From the NCBI GenBank assembly GCA_026708325.1, contig JAPOVC010000028.1:182749-246748 (forward strand): 64,000 nt of DNA, in the 5' to 3' direction. Shown one piece after another: positions 27,518 through 36,162 of this stretch. The stretch comes from Anaerolineaceae bacterium. Lineage in GTDB: Bacteria > Chloroflexota > Anaerolineae > Aggregatilineales > Phototrophicaceae. The notes beneath the pieces are model-generated. The model saw only the letters and a list, made by a program, of their open reading frames with translations. It had not been told where the DNA came from and searched no databases. Made by a program: the position numbers and the translations under genes. Position 1 is the stretch's first letter; every line of letters starts with the position of its first letter.

Positions 27518-28302
27518 TGCGGTTGTGCCATCTCCGCAAGTCGTGTTCCGATCGGGGCGGAATCGCCGAAAAAGCCGCGACGGGCGACCTCGTCGACGGG
27601 CGGCCCCTCGCTGGCCCCGACGCGCGAGGGCAGCCAGTCAAAGCGTTCGGCGGCCTCGGCCATCATTTCCGCCGTCTTCAGGGCGGAGATCACGGGGTCG
27701 AGCACCGGTACGCCCAGTTCCTGCTGCATGTGGCTGTAAAAGCCAAACTCGGCGGTGCAACCGAGGATGAGTGCCTCGGCGCCGTCCTCCTCGATTGCCG
27801 CGCGGCCGGCCTCCAGCAAGCGCTCACAGGTCAGTTCGTGGTCGACCTGGAAATCGCGGACGCCCATGCCCATGGTGCGGAAGGAAGCGAGGCGCTCGCC
27901 ATGGCCGTAGAGCAGGAGGTTCTCGCGCATCTTGGAGATCCATTTCTCGCGTCCGACCAGCACCGAAAAGCGATGGCTCAGCATGGCGGCGATGGCGCTG
28001 CTTGAATGGCAGGGGGCCACCACCGGCGCGCGGCCGGAGACTTCGCGGGCCTCACGCAGGCCGACGTCGTAGAAGCAGCCGATGATGATGGCGTCGAAGG
28101 CCGGCGCTTCGTGCCAGGTGATGCGCACGATGTCGGCGATTACCTGCGCCTCGTAGGAGTGGTATTCGACGTGGTGAGGGCGGCCCTGGGGCAGGGCGAC
28201 CATCTCGATTTCCGTTTGAATGCCTTTGGCGGCCAGCAGGGCATCGTACATGCCGGGGTCCATGGAATCGGCGCCAACAGGGTCGATATAGAGCAATCTC
28301 AT
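27514..28302 (-). CDS. Hydantoin racemase-like protein (Asp/Glu racemase family)
   Basis: A 262-residue member of the Asp/Glu/hydantoin racemase family, which uses two cysteines as acid and base to invert C-alpha. Here they are C76 (IIGCFYDVG) and C182 (LILGCTAEFG), both conserved, so activity is likely. The start (MRLLYIDPVGAD) follows GGGGGAG and overlaps the hyuA stop by 4 bp. The stop overlaps the hyuB start by 4 bp. Position between hyuA and hyuB is the classical hydantoin-degradation arrangement: racemisation lets a stereospecific hydrolase consume both enantiomers. Allantoin racemase or aspartate racemase remain alternatives. Confidence 0.85.
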   Translation of the reverse strand: MRLLYIDPVGADSMDPGMYDALLAAKGIQTEIEMVALPQGRPHHVEYHSYEAQVIADIVRITWHEAPAFDAIIIGCFYDVGLREAREVSGRAPVVAPCHSSSAIAAMLSHRFSVLVGREKWISKMRENLLLYGHGERLASFRTMGMGVRDFQVDHELTCERLLEAGRAAIEEDGAEALILGCTAEFGFYSHMQQELGVPVLDPVISALKTAEMMAEAAERFDWLPSRVGASEGPPVDEVARRGFFGDSAPIGTRLAEMAQPQ

Positions 28303-30353
28303 GATTTATTCTCCCCCTGAATGTGAATAAAACCGTAGCAATCACGCCAGGCGCGTTGCTGCGGAAAAACAAGAATGGTCGCGGTGGGCTCTTCGATGAC
28401 AGCCGGTCCCGTCAGGGCCTCATTGACGGGCAAGCGGTCACGCTCGAAGATGTCCGCCTGCAACGGCACGGGATCATCGAAATACACCCCACGCCGGCCC
28501 TTGGCGGCGCCCGCCAGCGTGAGGCCATCGCTGCACACCCTGCCGATCTCGGGCGCAGGCACCAGGCCAAAGGCGGTGACGTGGTAGTTGACCAGTTCGA
28601 CGGGCGTATCCAGGCGGAAGGTGTAGGTCTGCTCGTGCACCTGGTGGAAGCGTTCCAGCAGCCCGTCGACGGCGGCGGCGTCGATGCAGCCCTCCGCCAG
28701 CGGGACCTTGACTGTGTGTTCCTGGCCGAGATAGCGCATGTCGGCGTGGCGTTCACTGCGAATGTCGGCTGCCGCCACGTCTTCGCGGCGCAGCGCTTCA
28801 TGAACGCGCCTGCCCATGTCGGCGAAGGTCTCGTCCAGCACGGGAGCGGCCTCTTCGGTAACCCGGGTGATGCGGGTGCGAATGTCGTCGCGGCGCAGGT
28901 CGCTCATCAACATGCCCCAGGCGGAAAAGACGCCGGGTTGCTCGGGAATGACGACCTTGCGCGTTTGCAGTTCGCGCATCAGGGCGGCGCCGTGCAAGGC
29001 GCCACCGCCGCCAAAGGGCAGCAACACAAAGTCGCGCGGGTCATGGCCTCGTCGCACTGAAACGAGCTTGAGCGCATTGATCATGTTGGAGTCGGCGATA
29101 CGAATGATTCCCAGCGCGGTCTCGGCGATGCCGAGGCCGAAGTGAGCGGCAAGTGGTTGCAGCGCCTGTTGCGCCCGCGCCACGCTGAGCGGCATGCGTC
29201 CGCCCAGGAAATAGTCCGGGTTGATGCGGCCGGCGACGAGGTTGGCATCGGTGAGCGTCGGCTGGTCGCCCACGCCCTGGCAGGCCGGGCCGGGGTCGGC
29301 GCCGGCGCTCTGCGGGCCGACGCGCAGGGCGCCGCTGTCGTCGAGATGGGCGATGGACCCGCCGCCCGCGCCAATTTCGACGATATCCACGGTAGGCACA
29401 AGAATGGGGTAGCCGGCGCTACGCCGGTCATGTTCGATCTTGTAATCGCTGGTGATGCGTGGCGCGCCATCCAGCACCAGCGAACACTTGGCCGTGGTCC
29501 CGCCGACGTCCAGCGAAATCACGTTCGGCTCGCCGATGATCCCGCCGATGCGGGCGGCGCCGATGACGCCGGCGACAGGCCCGGATTCGACCAGGTTGAC
29601 GGGCAACTGGCGACCTGCGCCAAAGCTGGCGCTGCCGCCATTGGATTGCATCACGTGAAGCGAGGGGGAAGGGATGCCCATGTCATTCAGGTCGCGCTCG
29701 AGGCTGTTGAGATAGCGCGCCACGATGGGCATGACGTAGCTGTTGAGGACCGCGGTGTTGCTGCGCTCGAATTCCCGCCACTCGCGCGTCACCTGGTGCG
29801 AAAGCGTTACCGGCAGGTCCGGCGCAAGGTCCGCCAGGATCCGGCCGCACTCCAGTTCATGCTGCGGATTGACGTAACTGTGCAGAAAACAGACCGCGAC
29901 GGCTTCGACGCCTTCCGCCAGCAGGGTCTCCGCCGCGCGCGCCACGTCCTCACGACAAAGTGGTTCCAGAATCTCGCCGCGATAATTCAGGCGACCGGTG
30001 ACCTCGAGTCGCAGCCGACGCGGTACAAAGGGCGTCGGCTTGACGTAGGTCATGTTGTAGATGTCGGGGCGATTGGCGCGCCCGATTTCCAGCACGTCGC
30101 GGAAGCCCCGGGTGGTGATGAGCCCCGTGCGCACCCCCTTGCGTTCGGTCAGCGCGTTGATGACGAGGGTGGTGCCGTGCACCAGAAAGCCGGTGCCGCG
30201 CGCATCCTGTCCGCTCTGTCGGATGGCGGCAACCACGGCGGCGCCAAAGTCATGCGGCGTCGTGGGCACCTTGGTGTTGCCGACGGCGCCACTTTCTTCG
30301 TCCTGCCAGACAAGGTCCGTGAAGGTACCGCCTATGTCGGTGGCGATGCGCAT
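28299..30353 (-). CDS. hyuA: Hydantoinase A/oxoprolinase-like ATPase subunit (racemase-associated)
   Basis: A 684-residue HyuA. The phosphate loop is TDIGGTFTDLVWQDEE and the second ATPase segment SLDVGGTTAKCSLVLDG. It also has GAGGGSIAHLDDSGALRVG and the SHQVTREWREFERSNTAVLNSY motif. It is a paralog of the array-linked HyuA but clearly different in sequence, so the two probably serve different HyuB sets: this one the racemase and two canonical HyuB proteins, the other the array. It starts one base after the OppF stop and ends overlapping the racemase, inside a transcript led by the peptide importer. Confidence 0.92.
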   Translation of the reverse strand: MRIATDIGGTFTDLVWQDEESGAVGNTKVPTTPHDFGAAVVAAIRQSGQDARGTGFLVHGTTLVINALTERKGVRTGLITTRGFRDVLEIGRANRPDIYNMTYVKPTPFVPRRLRLEVTGRLNYRGEILEPLCREDVARAAETLLAEGVEAVAVCFLHSYVNPQHELECGRILADLAPDLPVTLSHQVTREWREFERSNTAVLNSYVMPIVARYLNSLERDLNDMGIPSPSLHVMQSNGGSASFGAGRQLPVNLVESGPVAGVIGAARIGGIIGEPNVISLDVGGTTAKCSLVLDGAPRITSDYKIEHDRRSAGYPILVPTVDIVEIGAGGGSIAHLDDSGALRVGPQSAGADPGPACQGVGDQPTLTDANLVAGRINPDYFLGGRMPLSVARAQQALQPLAAHFGLGIAETALGIIRIADSNMINALKLVSVRRGHDPRDFVLLPFGGGGALHGAALMRELQTRKVVIPEQPGVFSAWGMLMSDLRRDDIRTRITRVTEEAAPVLDETFADMGRRVHEALRREDVAAADIRSERHADMRYLGQEHTVKVPLAEGCIDAAAVDGLLERFHQVHEQTYTFRLDTPVELVNYHVTAFGLVPAPEIGRVCSDGLTLAGAAKGRRGVYFDDPVPLQADIFERDRLPVNEALTGPAVIEEPTATILVFPQQRAWRDCYGFIHIQGENKS

Positions 30354-30354
30354 G

Positions 30355-31365
30355 TCAGGACGAAACCTGGCCGTTCGCTTGCTCGAACAGGTGGCAACGC
30401 ACGATGTGGTCGCTGCCGGTGACGTCGATGGGCACCATCAGCGGATCGATGTGGCGGCAATGGTCCATGACCTGGGGGCAGCGGGTGTGAAAGCTGCAGC
30501 CTGAAGGCAGATCGACCGGACTGGGGATCTCGCCCGTAGAGCGGATCTGTGCAGGGCGCAAGGCTTCTTCGGCTTCTGTCAGGACGGGAATGGATGAGAG
30601 CAACATCTGCGTGTAGGGGTGCTGCGGCGATTCGAAGAAGTGCACTGCTTCGGCGACTTCCGCTACCCGACCGAGGTACATGATGGCGACGCGCGACGCC
30701 AGGTTGCGCATCACGCTCAGGTCGTGCGTGATGAACATGTAGGTCAGGTTCAGCTCCCGCTGCAGGCGAATGAGCAGGTTGAGGACCTTGCCCTGAACGG
30801 AGACGTCCAGCGCGGACGTGGGTTCGTCGAGAATGACCAGCGAGGGGTTGGTGGCCAGCGCGCGGGCAATGGCGACGATCTGTCGCTCGCCGCCGCTCAA
30901 CTGCCGCGGGTACTTGTGCATGAATTCCGGCGGCAGGTCCACCAGCTCCAGCAATCGGATGATTTCCGTCAGACGATCTTTTTCCGGCTGATGGATGCTG
31001 AGGGGAAGCTCGAGGATCTGGCGAATGGTTCGGCGCGGATTGAGCGAGGAGCCGGGGTCCTGAAAAACGATCTGGACCTCCTTGCGCAGGTCCAGTGGCC
31101 GCCGGTCGCCATGGCCGAAGAGGTCCCGGTCATTGAAGGTGATGGTGCCGCTGGTGGGCAGGTACATGCCCATCGTGATGTAGGCGATGGTGCTCTTGCC
31201 GGAACCGGACTCGCCGACAATGCCGAAGGTCTCACCACGGCGTACATTGAAGGAGACGCCATCGACCGCCTTGACAGTGATCGGCTCCCGTTTGATCAGG
31301 CCCTTGCGGCCTACAATGAAATGCTTGCGCAGGTTTTCGACACGAAGAATGATATCGTCGCTCAT
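30355..31365 (-). CDS. Dipeptide/oligopeptide ABC transporter ATPase (OppF/DppF type)
   Basis: A 336-residue ATPase with Walker [10 protein letters not shown], signature LSGGERQIV, Walker [13 protein letters not shown] and the switch His in [11 protein letters not shown]-terminal oligopeptide-transporter domain carries the cysteine cluster [14 protein letters not shown]. Its ATG overlaps the OppD stop by 4 bp. With OppD it powers the permease pair at 32405-34400. The direct run-on into hyuA implies that imported peptides or cyclic amides feed the hydantoinase enzymes. Confidence 0.93.
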   Translation of the reverse strand: MSDDIILRVENLRKHFIVGRKGLIKREPITVKAVDGVSFNVRRGETFGIVGESGSGKSTIAYITMGMYLPTSGTITFNDRDLFGHGDRRPLDLRKEVQIVFQDPGSSLNPRRTIRQILELPLSIHQPEKDRLTEIIRLLELVDLPPEFMHKYPRQLSGGERQIVAIARALATNPSLVILDEPTSALDVSVQGKVLNLLIRLQRELNLTYMFITHDLSVMRNLASRVAIMYLGRVAEVAEAVHFFESPQHPYTQMLLSSIPVLTEAEEALRPAQIRSTGEIPSPVDLPSGCSFHTRCPQVMDHCRHIDPLMVPIDVTGSDHIVRCHLFEQANGQVSS

Positions 31366-32405
31366 ACCGGCTGGAGCTCCGCCTTGTAGTTGCTCACCTT
31401 GTGGGGCTCGTCGTAAAGGAAACAGGCCACCTCGTGCGACTCGTCTTCCGGGCCTTCTATCTGAAACACCGGCGGCTTTTCACGACTGCAAACGGGCATG
31501 GCGTGCGGACAACGTCCGGAAAAGCGACAGCCGGAGGGCGGATTCATGTAGTCCGGGATCCTTCCGGGAATGCCCTCGCTGATGCCGCCGCCGGTGAGTC
31601 GCGGAACGGCGTCCATCAGGCCCTGGGTGTAGGGATGCAGGGGATTGGTGAACAGGCGCTGCGTTGGCGCCACTTCCACCATGTTGCCGGCGTACATGAC
31701 GTAAACCCGGTCCGTCATCTGGCGCACGATGCCAAGCGTGTGCGTGATGAGAATGAAGGAATTGCCCTGTTGCTCCACCAGGTCCTGCAACAGGCGCAGG
31801 ACCTGGTCCTGGATGGTGACGTCCAGCGCGGTGCCAGGCTCGTCGGCGATCAACAGGCCGGGCCGGGTGCTGAGCGCCATGCCAATGCAGACGCGCTGGC
31901 GCATGCCGCCACTGAGCTGGATGGGATAGCTGTCCAGCAGACGTTCCGGGTCCGCCAAGGCGACCTGGCGCAAGGCCTCCAGCGCGCGTTCCCGCAACTG
32001 GCTATTGTTCAGGTTCCGGTTTTCCGGCGAGGCGTGGCGGATCACCGCGGTGAGTTGCTGGCCGACGGTGAAGACCGGGTTCAGGGCGGCGGTGGGGTCC
32101 TGAAAGATCATGGAGATGCCCTGGCCGCGCATGTTGACCAGTTCGCGCTGGCTCATCGTCATGACGTCCTGGCCCTGAAAACGGATCTCACCCTGGGGGA
32201 TTTCGGCCGGCGGCGTGGGCAGCACCTGCAGGATGGTCTTCATGGTGGTCGTCTTGCCGCAGCCCGTCTCGCCCACCAGGCCGACGCGCTCGCCCTGCAG
32301 GACGTGGAAGTTGATGCGGTCGAGGACCCTGAGTACACCGCCATAGACGCGGAAATGGACGGACAGATCACGGATATCAAGCAGCGGCGTTTCCCGGGCC
32401 ACCAT
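31362..32405 (-). CDS. Dipeptide/oligopeptide ABC transporter ATPase (OppD/DppD type)
   Basis: A 347-residue ATPase. The start was set at ATG 32405, sharing TAATG with the permease stop; the longer frame reaching 32510 only reads antisense permease code. Walker A is GETGCGKTT, signature LSGGMRQRV, Walker [13 protein letters not shown] (Gly where most OppD have Thr), and the C-terminal cysteine cluster [14 protein letters not shown]. It forms the heterodimeric motor with OppF. Confidence 0.93.
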   Translation of the reverse strand: MVARETPLLDIRDLSVHFRVYGGVLRVLDRINFHVLQGERVGLVGETGCGKTTTMKTILQVLPTPPAEIPQGEIRFQGQDVMTMSQRELVNMRGQGISMIFQDPTAALNPVFTVGQQLTAVIRHASPENRNLNNSQLRERALEALRQVALADPERLLDSYPIQLSGGMRQRVCIGMALSTRPGLLIADEPGTALDVTIQDQVLRLLQDLVEQQGNSFILITHTLGIVRQMTDRVYVMYAGNMVEVAPTQRLFTNPLHPYTQGLMDAVPRLTGGGISEGIPGRIPDYMNPPSGCRFSGRCPHAMPVCSREKPPVFQIEGPEDESHEVACFLYDEPHKVSNYKAELQPV

Positions 32406-33334
32406 TACACCTCTTCCGCGGAGAACAGATCGCGCAGGCCGTCGCCAAGCAGGTTGAAGCCGAGTACCACGACGACGATGGCCAGGGCGGGGAAAATGGC
32501 CATCCACCACTGGCCGGTCGGCAGGTAATCGGAACCCTTGGCGACCATCGTGCCGAGGCCGGGCTGGGGTTCCTGTACGCCCAGGCCAAGGAAACTCAGC
32601 ATGGAGCCAATGATGATGACCCAGCCCACGTCCAGGCTCATCTTGGTGAAGATGGGCGAAATCATGTTGGGCAGAATCTCGCGAAAGAGAATGTGCGGGG
32701 TCCTGGCGCCGATGGTCTCCGCCGAACTGACAAAGTATTCAGTGCGCAGGGCGCTGGAAAGGCCGTAGACCAGGCGGGCATACCATGGCCACCACATCAG
32801 CGAGACAGCAACCATCGAGTTGGTCAGGTTGGGAGTCAGTACGGAGGCGATGGCCAGCGCCAGAATCAGGGGTGGCACGGAAAGGAAGATATCGGTGATG
32901 CGCATGATGATGGTATCGATGATGGTCCCCTGAAAGTAACCGGCGACCATGCCCAGGGTAACCCCGACCGGCACAACCAGGGTCAGCACCACAACGGCCA
33001 TCAGCAGCGAGAAGCGGAAGCCAAAGACGATTCGGCTGAGAATGTCGCGGCCGAACTGGTCCGTCCCCAGCAGATACTCACCGCCCGGCGGCTTCTTGGC
33101 ATTGACGAAGTCCGTGAAGGGCCTGACATGGTCGGGAAAGGGTGTGACGAACTCCGCGAAAATGGCCAGCAGAATGATGGCAATGACCATCAGCAGGCCG
33201 ATCACCGAGAGCGGATTGCGGGAGAATTTGAACCACATGCGCCCCAGGTTTTCGCGGCGATTCTGACGCTGGATGCGCGCAAGGGCAGCGGCGTCGATCA
33301 CCTCGGGCACCGGTGAAACAGCAATTTCGGCCAT
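32405..33334 (-). CDS. Peptide ABC transporter permease (DppC/OppC type)
   Basis: A 309-residue inner-membrane permease. A long cytoplasmic N-terminus precedes the first helix (PLSVIGLLMVIAIILLAIFAEF), followed by YLLGTDQFGRDILSRIVFG, a DppC hallmark, and five more helices. The ATPase-contact loop is AETIGARTPHILFREILPN. It begins one base after the DppB stop and overlaps OppD at its end. In this family DppB and DppC form the translocation pore. Confidence 0.93.
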   Translation of the reverse strand: MAEIAVSPVPEVIDAAALARIQRQNRRENLGRMWFKFSRNPLSVIGLLMVIAIILLAIFAEFVTPFPDHVRPFTDFVNAKKPPGGEYLLGTDQFGRDILSRIVFGFRFSLLMAVVVLTLVVPVGVTLGMVAGYFQGTIIDTIIMRITDIFLSVPPLILALAIASVLTPNLTNSMVAVSLMWWPWYARLVYGLSSALRTEYFVSSAETIGARTPHILFREILPNMISPIFTKMSLDVGWVIIIGSMLSFLGLGVQEPQPGLGTMVAKGSDYLPTGQWWMAIFPALAIVVVVLGFNLLGDGLRDLFSAEEV

Positions 33335-33335
33335 G

Positions 33336-34400
33336 TCAGTCGCTCCTCGCCCCTCGCAGTCGGATGCGCGGGTCCAGAATACCTACCACCAGGTCAACAA
33401 GAATATTCACCACGATAAAGGTCACGCCCAGGATCAGGATGACGGCGGCAATGGCGTTCAGGTCCTTGTACAACATCGCCGTCGTGGCGTAGCGGGAGAT
33501 GCCGGGCCAGTTGAAAATCACTTCCACCAGAAAGGCGTTGGAGAGATTCGCCGCGAAGTCCAGCCCAAAAATCGATACGGTCGGGATCAGTGAGGGCTTG
33601 AGCAGAAATTTGCCGGTAACGGTCTTTTCAGGGATGCCCAGCGCGCGCTCCGCCGCGATGTAGTCACGGGTCAGATTGTCCGACATGGTGGAACGGGTGA
33701 TGCGCGCTTCCTGCGAAAGCGAGCCCAGCGCCAGCGCCAGCGACGGCAATATGAGGTGGTGCAGGGCATTCACAAAGGTGTCGAACTGACCGGCAAGCAG
33801 GGCATCTACCGTATAGAGGCCCGTGACTCGCGGCGGCGGCTCAAAACCGCTGCTGAGCCGCCCGATGGGCGGAAAGAGGTCCAGCCCGAATTCGGCGGTC
33901 GTAAAGAAGGTAAGAAATATGATGGCGACAACGAAGGCGGGGGTCACCACGCCCATATAGGAAACGACGCGCACCAGGTTGTCTATCCATGAGTCCTTGT
34001 GGCGCGCGCTAAGTGTGCCGAGGGTGATGCCGCCGATAGCGGAAATGACGCCGGCCAGCAGCACCAGTTCCATGGAGGCCGGCAGGAACTCGACGATGTC
34101 GTCGACGACCGGGCGACGGGTGCGCAGGGAGTCGCCGAGGTCGCCGCCCAGGGCGTTAGTGAACCAGATCTGATATTGCTGAAGTAGCGGCTCATCAAGG
34201 TGCATTTCATCGCGCAAACGCTGGATGGTCTCTTGCGGCGCTCTTGCGCCAAGCGCCATGCGCGCCGGATCGCCGGGCAGGACTCGGCTGAGCAGGAAGA
34301 TGAGAATGCTCAGTCCGAACAGGACAAAAACGGACTGAAAAATTCTTCGCAACAAAAAGAGGAAGAGGCGCTGAAGCTCCTCAACATTAAGGAAATTCAT
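33336..34400 (-). CDS. Peptide ABC transporter permease (DppB/OppB type)
   Basis: A 354-residue permease. The first helix SVFVLFGLSILIFLLSRVLPGDPAR is the standard DppB start, followed by the periplasmic helical region with DEPLLQQYQIWF and GDLGDSLRT. The EAA-type loop RALGIPEKTVTGKFLLKPSL contacts the ATPases. It lies 86 bp after the binding-protein stop, with a strong hairpin in between, and is the head of a set of genes that all overlap or abut down to hyuB copy 3. Confidence 0.93.
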   Translation of the reverse strand: MNFLNVEELQRLFLFLLRRIFQSVFVLFGLSILIFLLSRVLPGDPARMALGARAPQETIQRLRDEMHLDEPLLQQYQIWFTNALGGDLGDSLRTRRPVVDDIVEFLPASMELVLLAGVISAIGGITLGTLSARHKDSWIDNLVRVVSYMGVVTPAFVVAIIFLTFFTTAEFGLDLFPPIGRLSSGFEPPPRVTGLYTVDALLAGQFDTFVNALHHLILPSLALALGSLSQEARITRSTMSDNLTRDYIAAERALGIPEKTVTGKFLLKPSLIPTVSIFGLDFAANLSNAFLVEVIFNWPGISRYATTAMLYKDLNAIAAVILILGVTFIVVNILVDLVVGILDPRIRLRGARSD

Positions 34401-34436
34401 GGACTCTCCTTCTCGCTGACTTTATTGCCTGCCAGA

Positions 34437-34463
34437 GGGGGCGCAGCGTGGCGCCGCGCCCCC
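34437..34463 (-). promoter_or_regulatory. Stem-loop between peptide SBP and DppB
   Basis: GGGGGCGC (34437-34444) pairs with GCGCCCCC (34456-34463). The stem extends inward by three more pairs past one A-C mismatch, leaving a 3-nt loop. It sits 24 bp beyond the stop of the binding protein and lacks a U-tract, as expected for a partial terminator or an RNA 3'-end block that protects the binding-protein message. Confidence 0.6.
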
Positions 34464-34486
34464 CGTGTTTGCAGACGGGTAGAACT

Positions 34487-36067
34487 CTAGCCGTCCACGC
34501 CGATGAAGGGCGCGAAGATTTGATAGCCCATCACGCGGCTGTTCTCCTCCGGGCGCCAGTCAACGAAAGTCTTGAAAGCGTGCTTTTCCAGCTGGTCGTA
34601 GAGGAAAAGCGAGTAGGACTGGTCGGCGATCTCCTGTTGCAGGGCAGCGTACTTGGCGAAGCGCTCGTCCCGGTCCATGGTGAGCAGGGCATCGGTGATG
34701 CGCGCGTCCAGATCCTCATCCAACAGCCATTCGTTCTGTTGCCATGTGTTGGCTGTGGGCGAGGTGTAGCGCTGCTGCAGCATCAGACCGGCCTCCGGCA
34801 GGTCCGTGGAAACGTAGATGGTGACGATGTGCGGGCTGGTCTCCATGCTGGCGGCGTTCTCGACAACCGTGCCCCAGGGCGTGGAGAGCACATTTACCGG
34901 CACGCCGATTTCGGCCATGTTGGCCTGGAAGAGCAGGGCGAACTGCTCCTCGAAGGGCACCTGTGAGATCCAGTGCACGTCCACCGGGTAGTCGGCTATG
35001 TTGGCGGCGTACTGGCACTGGGCCAGTTCCTCGCGCGCCTTGTCGAGATCACGGCTGTAGATGGTGAGATCGGAGGTGTGCCCACCCAGACTCTGCGGCA
35101 CGGGTCCGATCATGGCCTGGGTGCCAGGCCACTCAAGGGCCACGACCTGATCGTAATCGAAGGCGTAGGCCAGGGCGCGGCGGCAGTGGACATCGTCCAG
35201 CGGGGCCAGACGCGTATTCATCATGTAGTAGAACGAGGTCATGGAGGGGATGGCCATGACGTCAATGCCATCGACCGAATCCAGGGCCTGCAAACCTTCG
35301 ATGGACTGCCAGGCGTCCGTGATTTCCAGCTCGTCATTGAGCATCAGGGAACGGACCGTGGCCGCCTCGGTAGTGTCCACGTAGGTGACGACGTCAGCGG
35401 CGTTCTCGTGGAAGTTATCCGCATTCCACCAGCTGTCCCAGCGGCGCATTTCAAGGTAACCAACCAGCGGGTAGTCCGTGACCTCATAGGGGCCGGAACC
35501 GGCGGAATTCGTCAGCAGCCAGTTGCGGCCGTAGTCGCCATGTTCGCCGTAAAGGTCCGACTCCATGTCGTAGTTGGCCCGCACGACATCCTCATTGGCG
35601 ATATAGAGGCGGATCATCTTGTCGACGGCGAAGGGGTCCGGCTGTGACATATTGAACTGGACGGTGTAGTCATCCACGGCCTCGGCGGTGGCGTCCGGCA
35701 TCAGATAGGCATAGCCTTCGCCGACGGCCCTGAGGCGATCGAAGGAGTAGGCCACGTCAGAAGCCTGCAACTCCGAACCGTCATGGAAGAGGACTCCCTG
35801 ACGCAGGTTAAAGGTGATGGTGAGGAAGTCGTCCGAGATTTCCCAGGATTCCGCTACCCAGGGGTCCACCGAGGCCATGTTGTTGGGGAAGACCAGGGTG
35901 TCATAAATGTTGGCCAGGGCGTGCGAACTGGAGAAGTCGTCGCCGACGGCCGGATCGATATCGGTATCCCAGGAAAAGGTGATGCGCAACTGGCTTTCGT
36001 CCTGGGCGAGGGCTGCCGACGCGAACACCAGCAGCGACAGCAGGGTAAGAACGAGCAACTTTCTCAT
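34487..36067 (-). CDS. Peptide/nickel-type ABC binding protein (SBP family 5), copy 2
   Basis: A 526-residue extracytoplasmic binding protein for the DppBCDF system. The ATG at 36067 follows GGAGGAGAAAGG; the longer frame has no support. The signal peptide RKLLVLTLLSLLVFASAALA ends at A|QDES, without a lipobox. Family 5 blocks are visible: ANIYDTLVF, PWVAESWEISDD, FNLRQGVLFHDGSELQASDV and CRRALAYAFDYDQV. The substrate pocket half is similar to, but not the same as, the upstream paralog, which suggests a split of peptide or ureide ligands between two receptors for one permease. Confidence 0.9.
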   Translation of the reverse strand: MRKLLVLTLLSLLVFASAALAQDESQLRITFSWDTDIDPAVGDDFSSSHALANIYDTLVFPNNMASVDPWVAESWEISDDFLTITFNLRQGVLFHDGSELQASDVAYSFDRLRAVGEGYAYLMPDATAEAVDDYTVQFNMSQPDPFAVDKMIRLYIANEDVVRANYDMESDLYGEHGDYGRNWLLTNSAGSGPYEVTDYPLVGYLEMRRWDSWWNADNFHENAADVVTYVDTTEAATVRSLMLNDELEITDAWQSIEGLQALDSVDGIDVMAIPSMTSFYYMMNTRLAPLDDVHCRRALAYAFDYDQVVALEWPGTQAMIGPVPQSLGGHTSDLTIYSRDLDKAREELAQCQYAANIADYPVDVHWISQVPFEEQFALLFQANMAEIGVPVNVLSTPWGTVVENAASMETSPHIVTIYVSTDLPEAGLMLQQRYTSPTANTWQQNEWLLDEDLDARITDALLTMDRDERFAKYAALQQEIADQSYSLFLYDQLEKHAFKTFVDWRPEENSRVMGYQIFAPFIGVDG

Positions 36068-36162
36068 GGTGCCTTTCTCCTCCATCTTTCGAAACAAATC
36101 TGCGACGCCGATCCATACGGGCGGTGTCGTTTGTCGCCGTGCCACACGTGAAGCGCAGGTCA

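Noticed and set aside
25748-27739. Antisense 663-codon frame opposite the canonical hyuB and racemase genes
   Set aside because: It runs opposite conserved genes, lacks motifs, and its composition mirrors the complement of HyuB codons.
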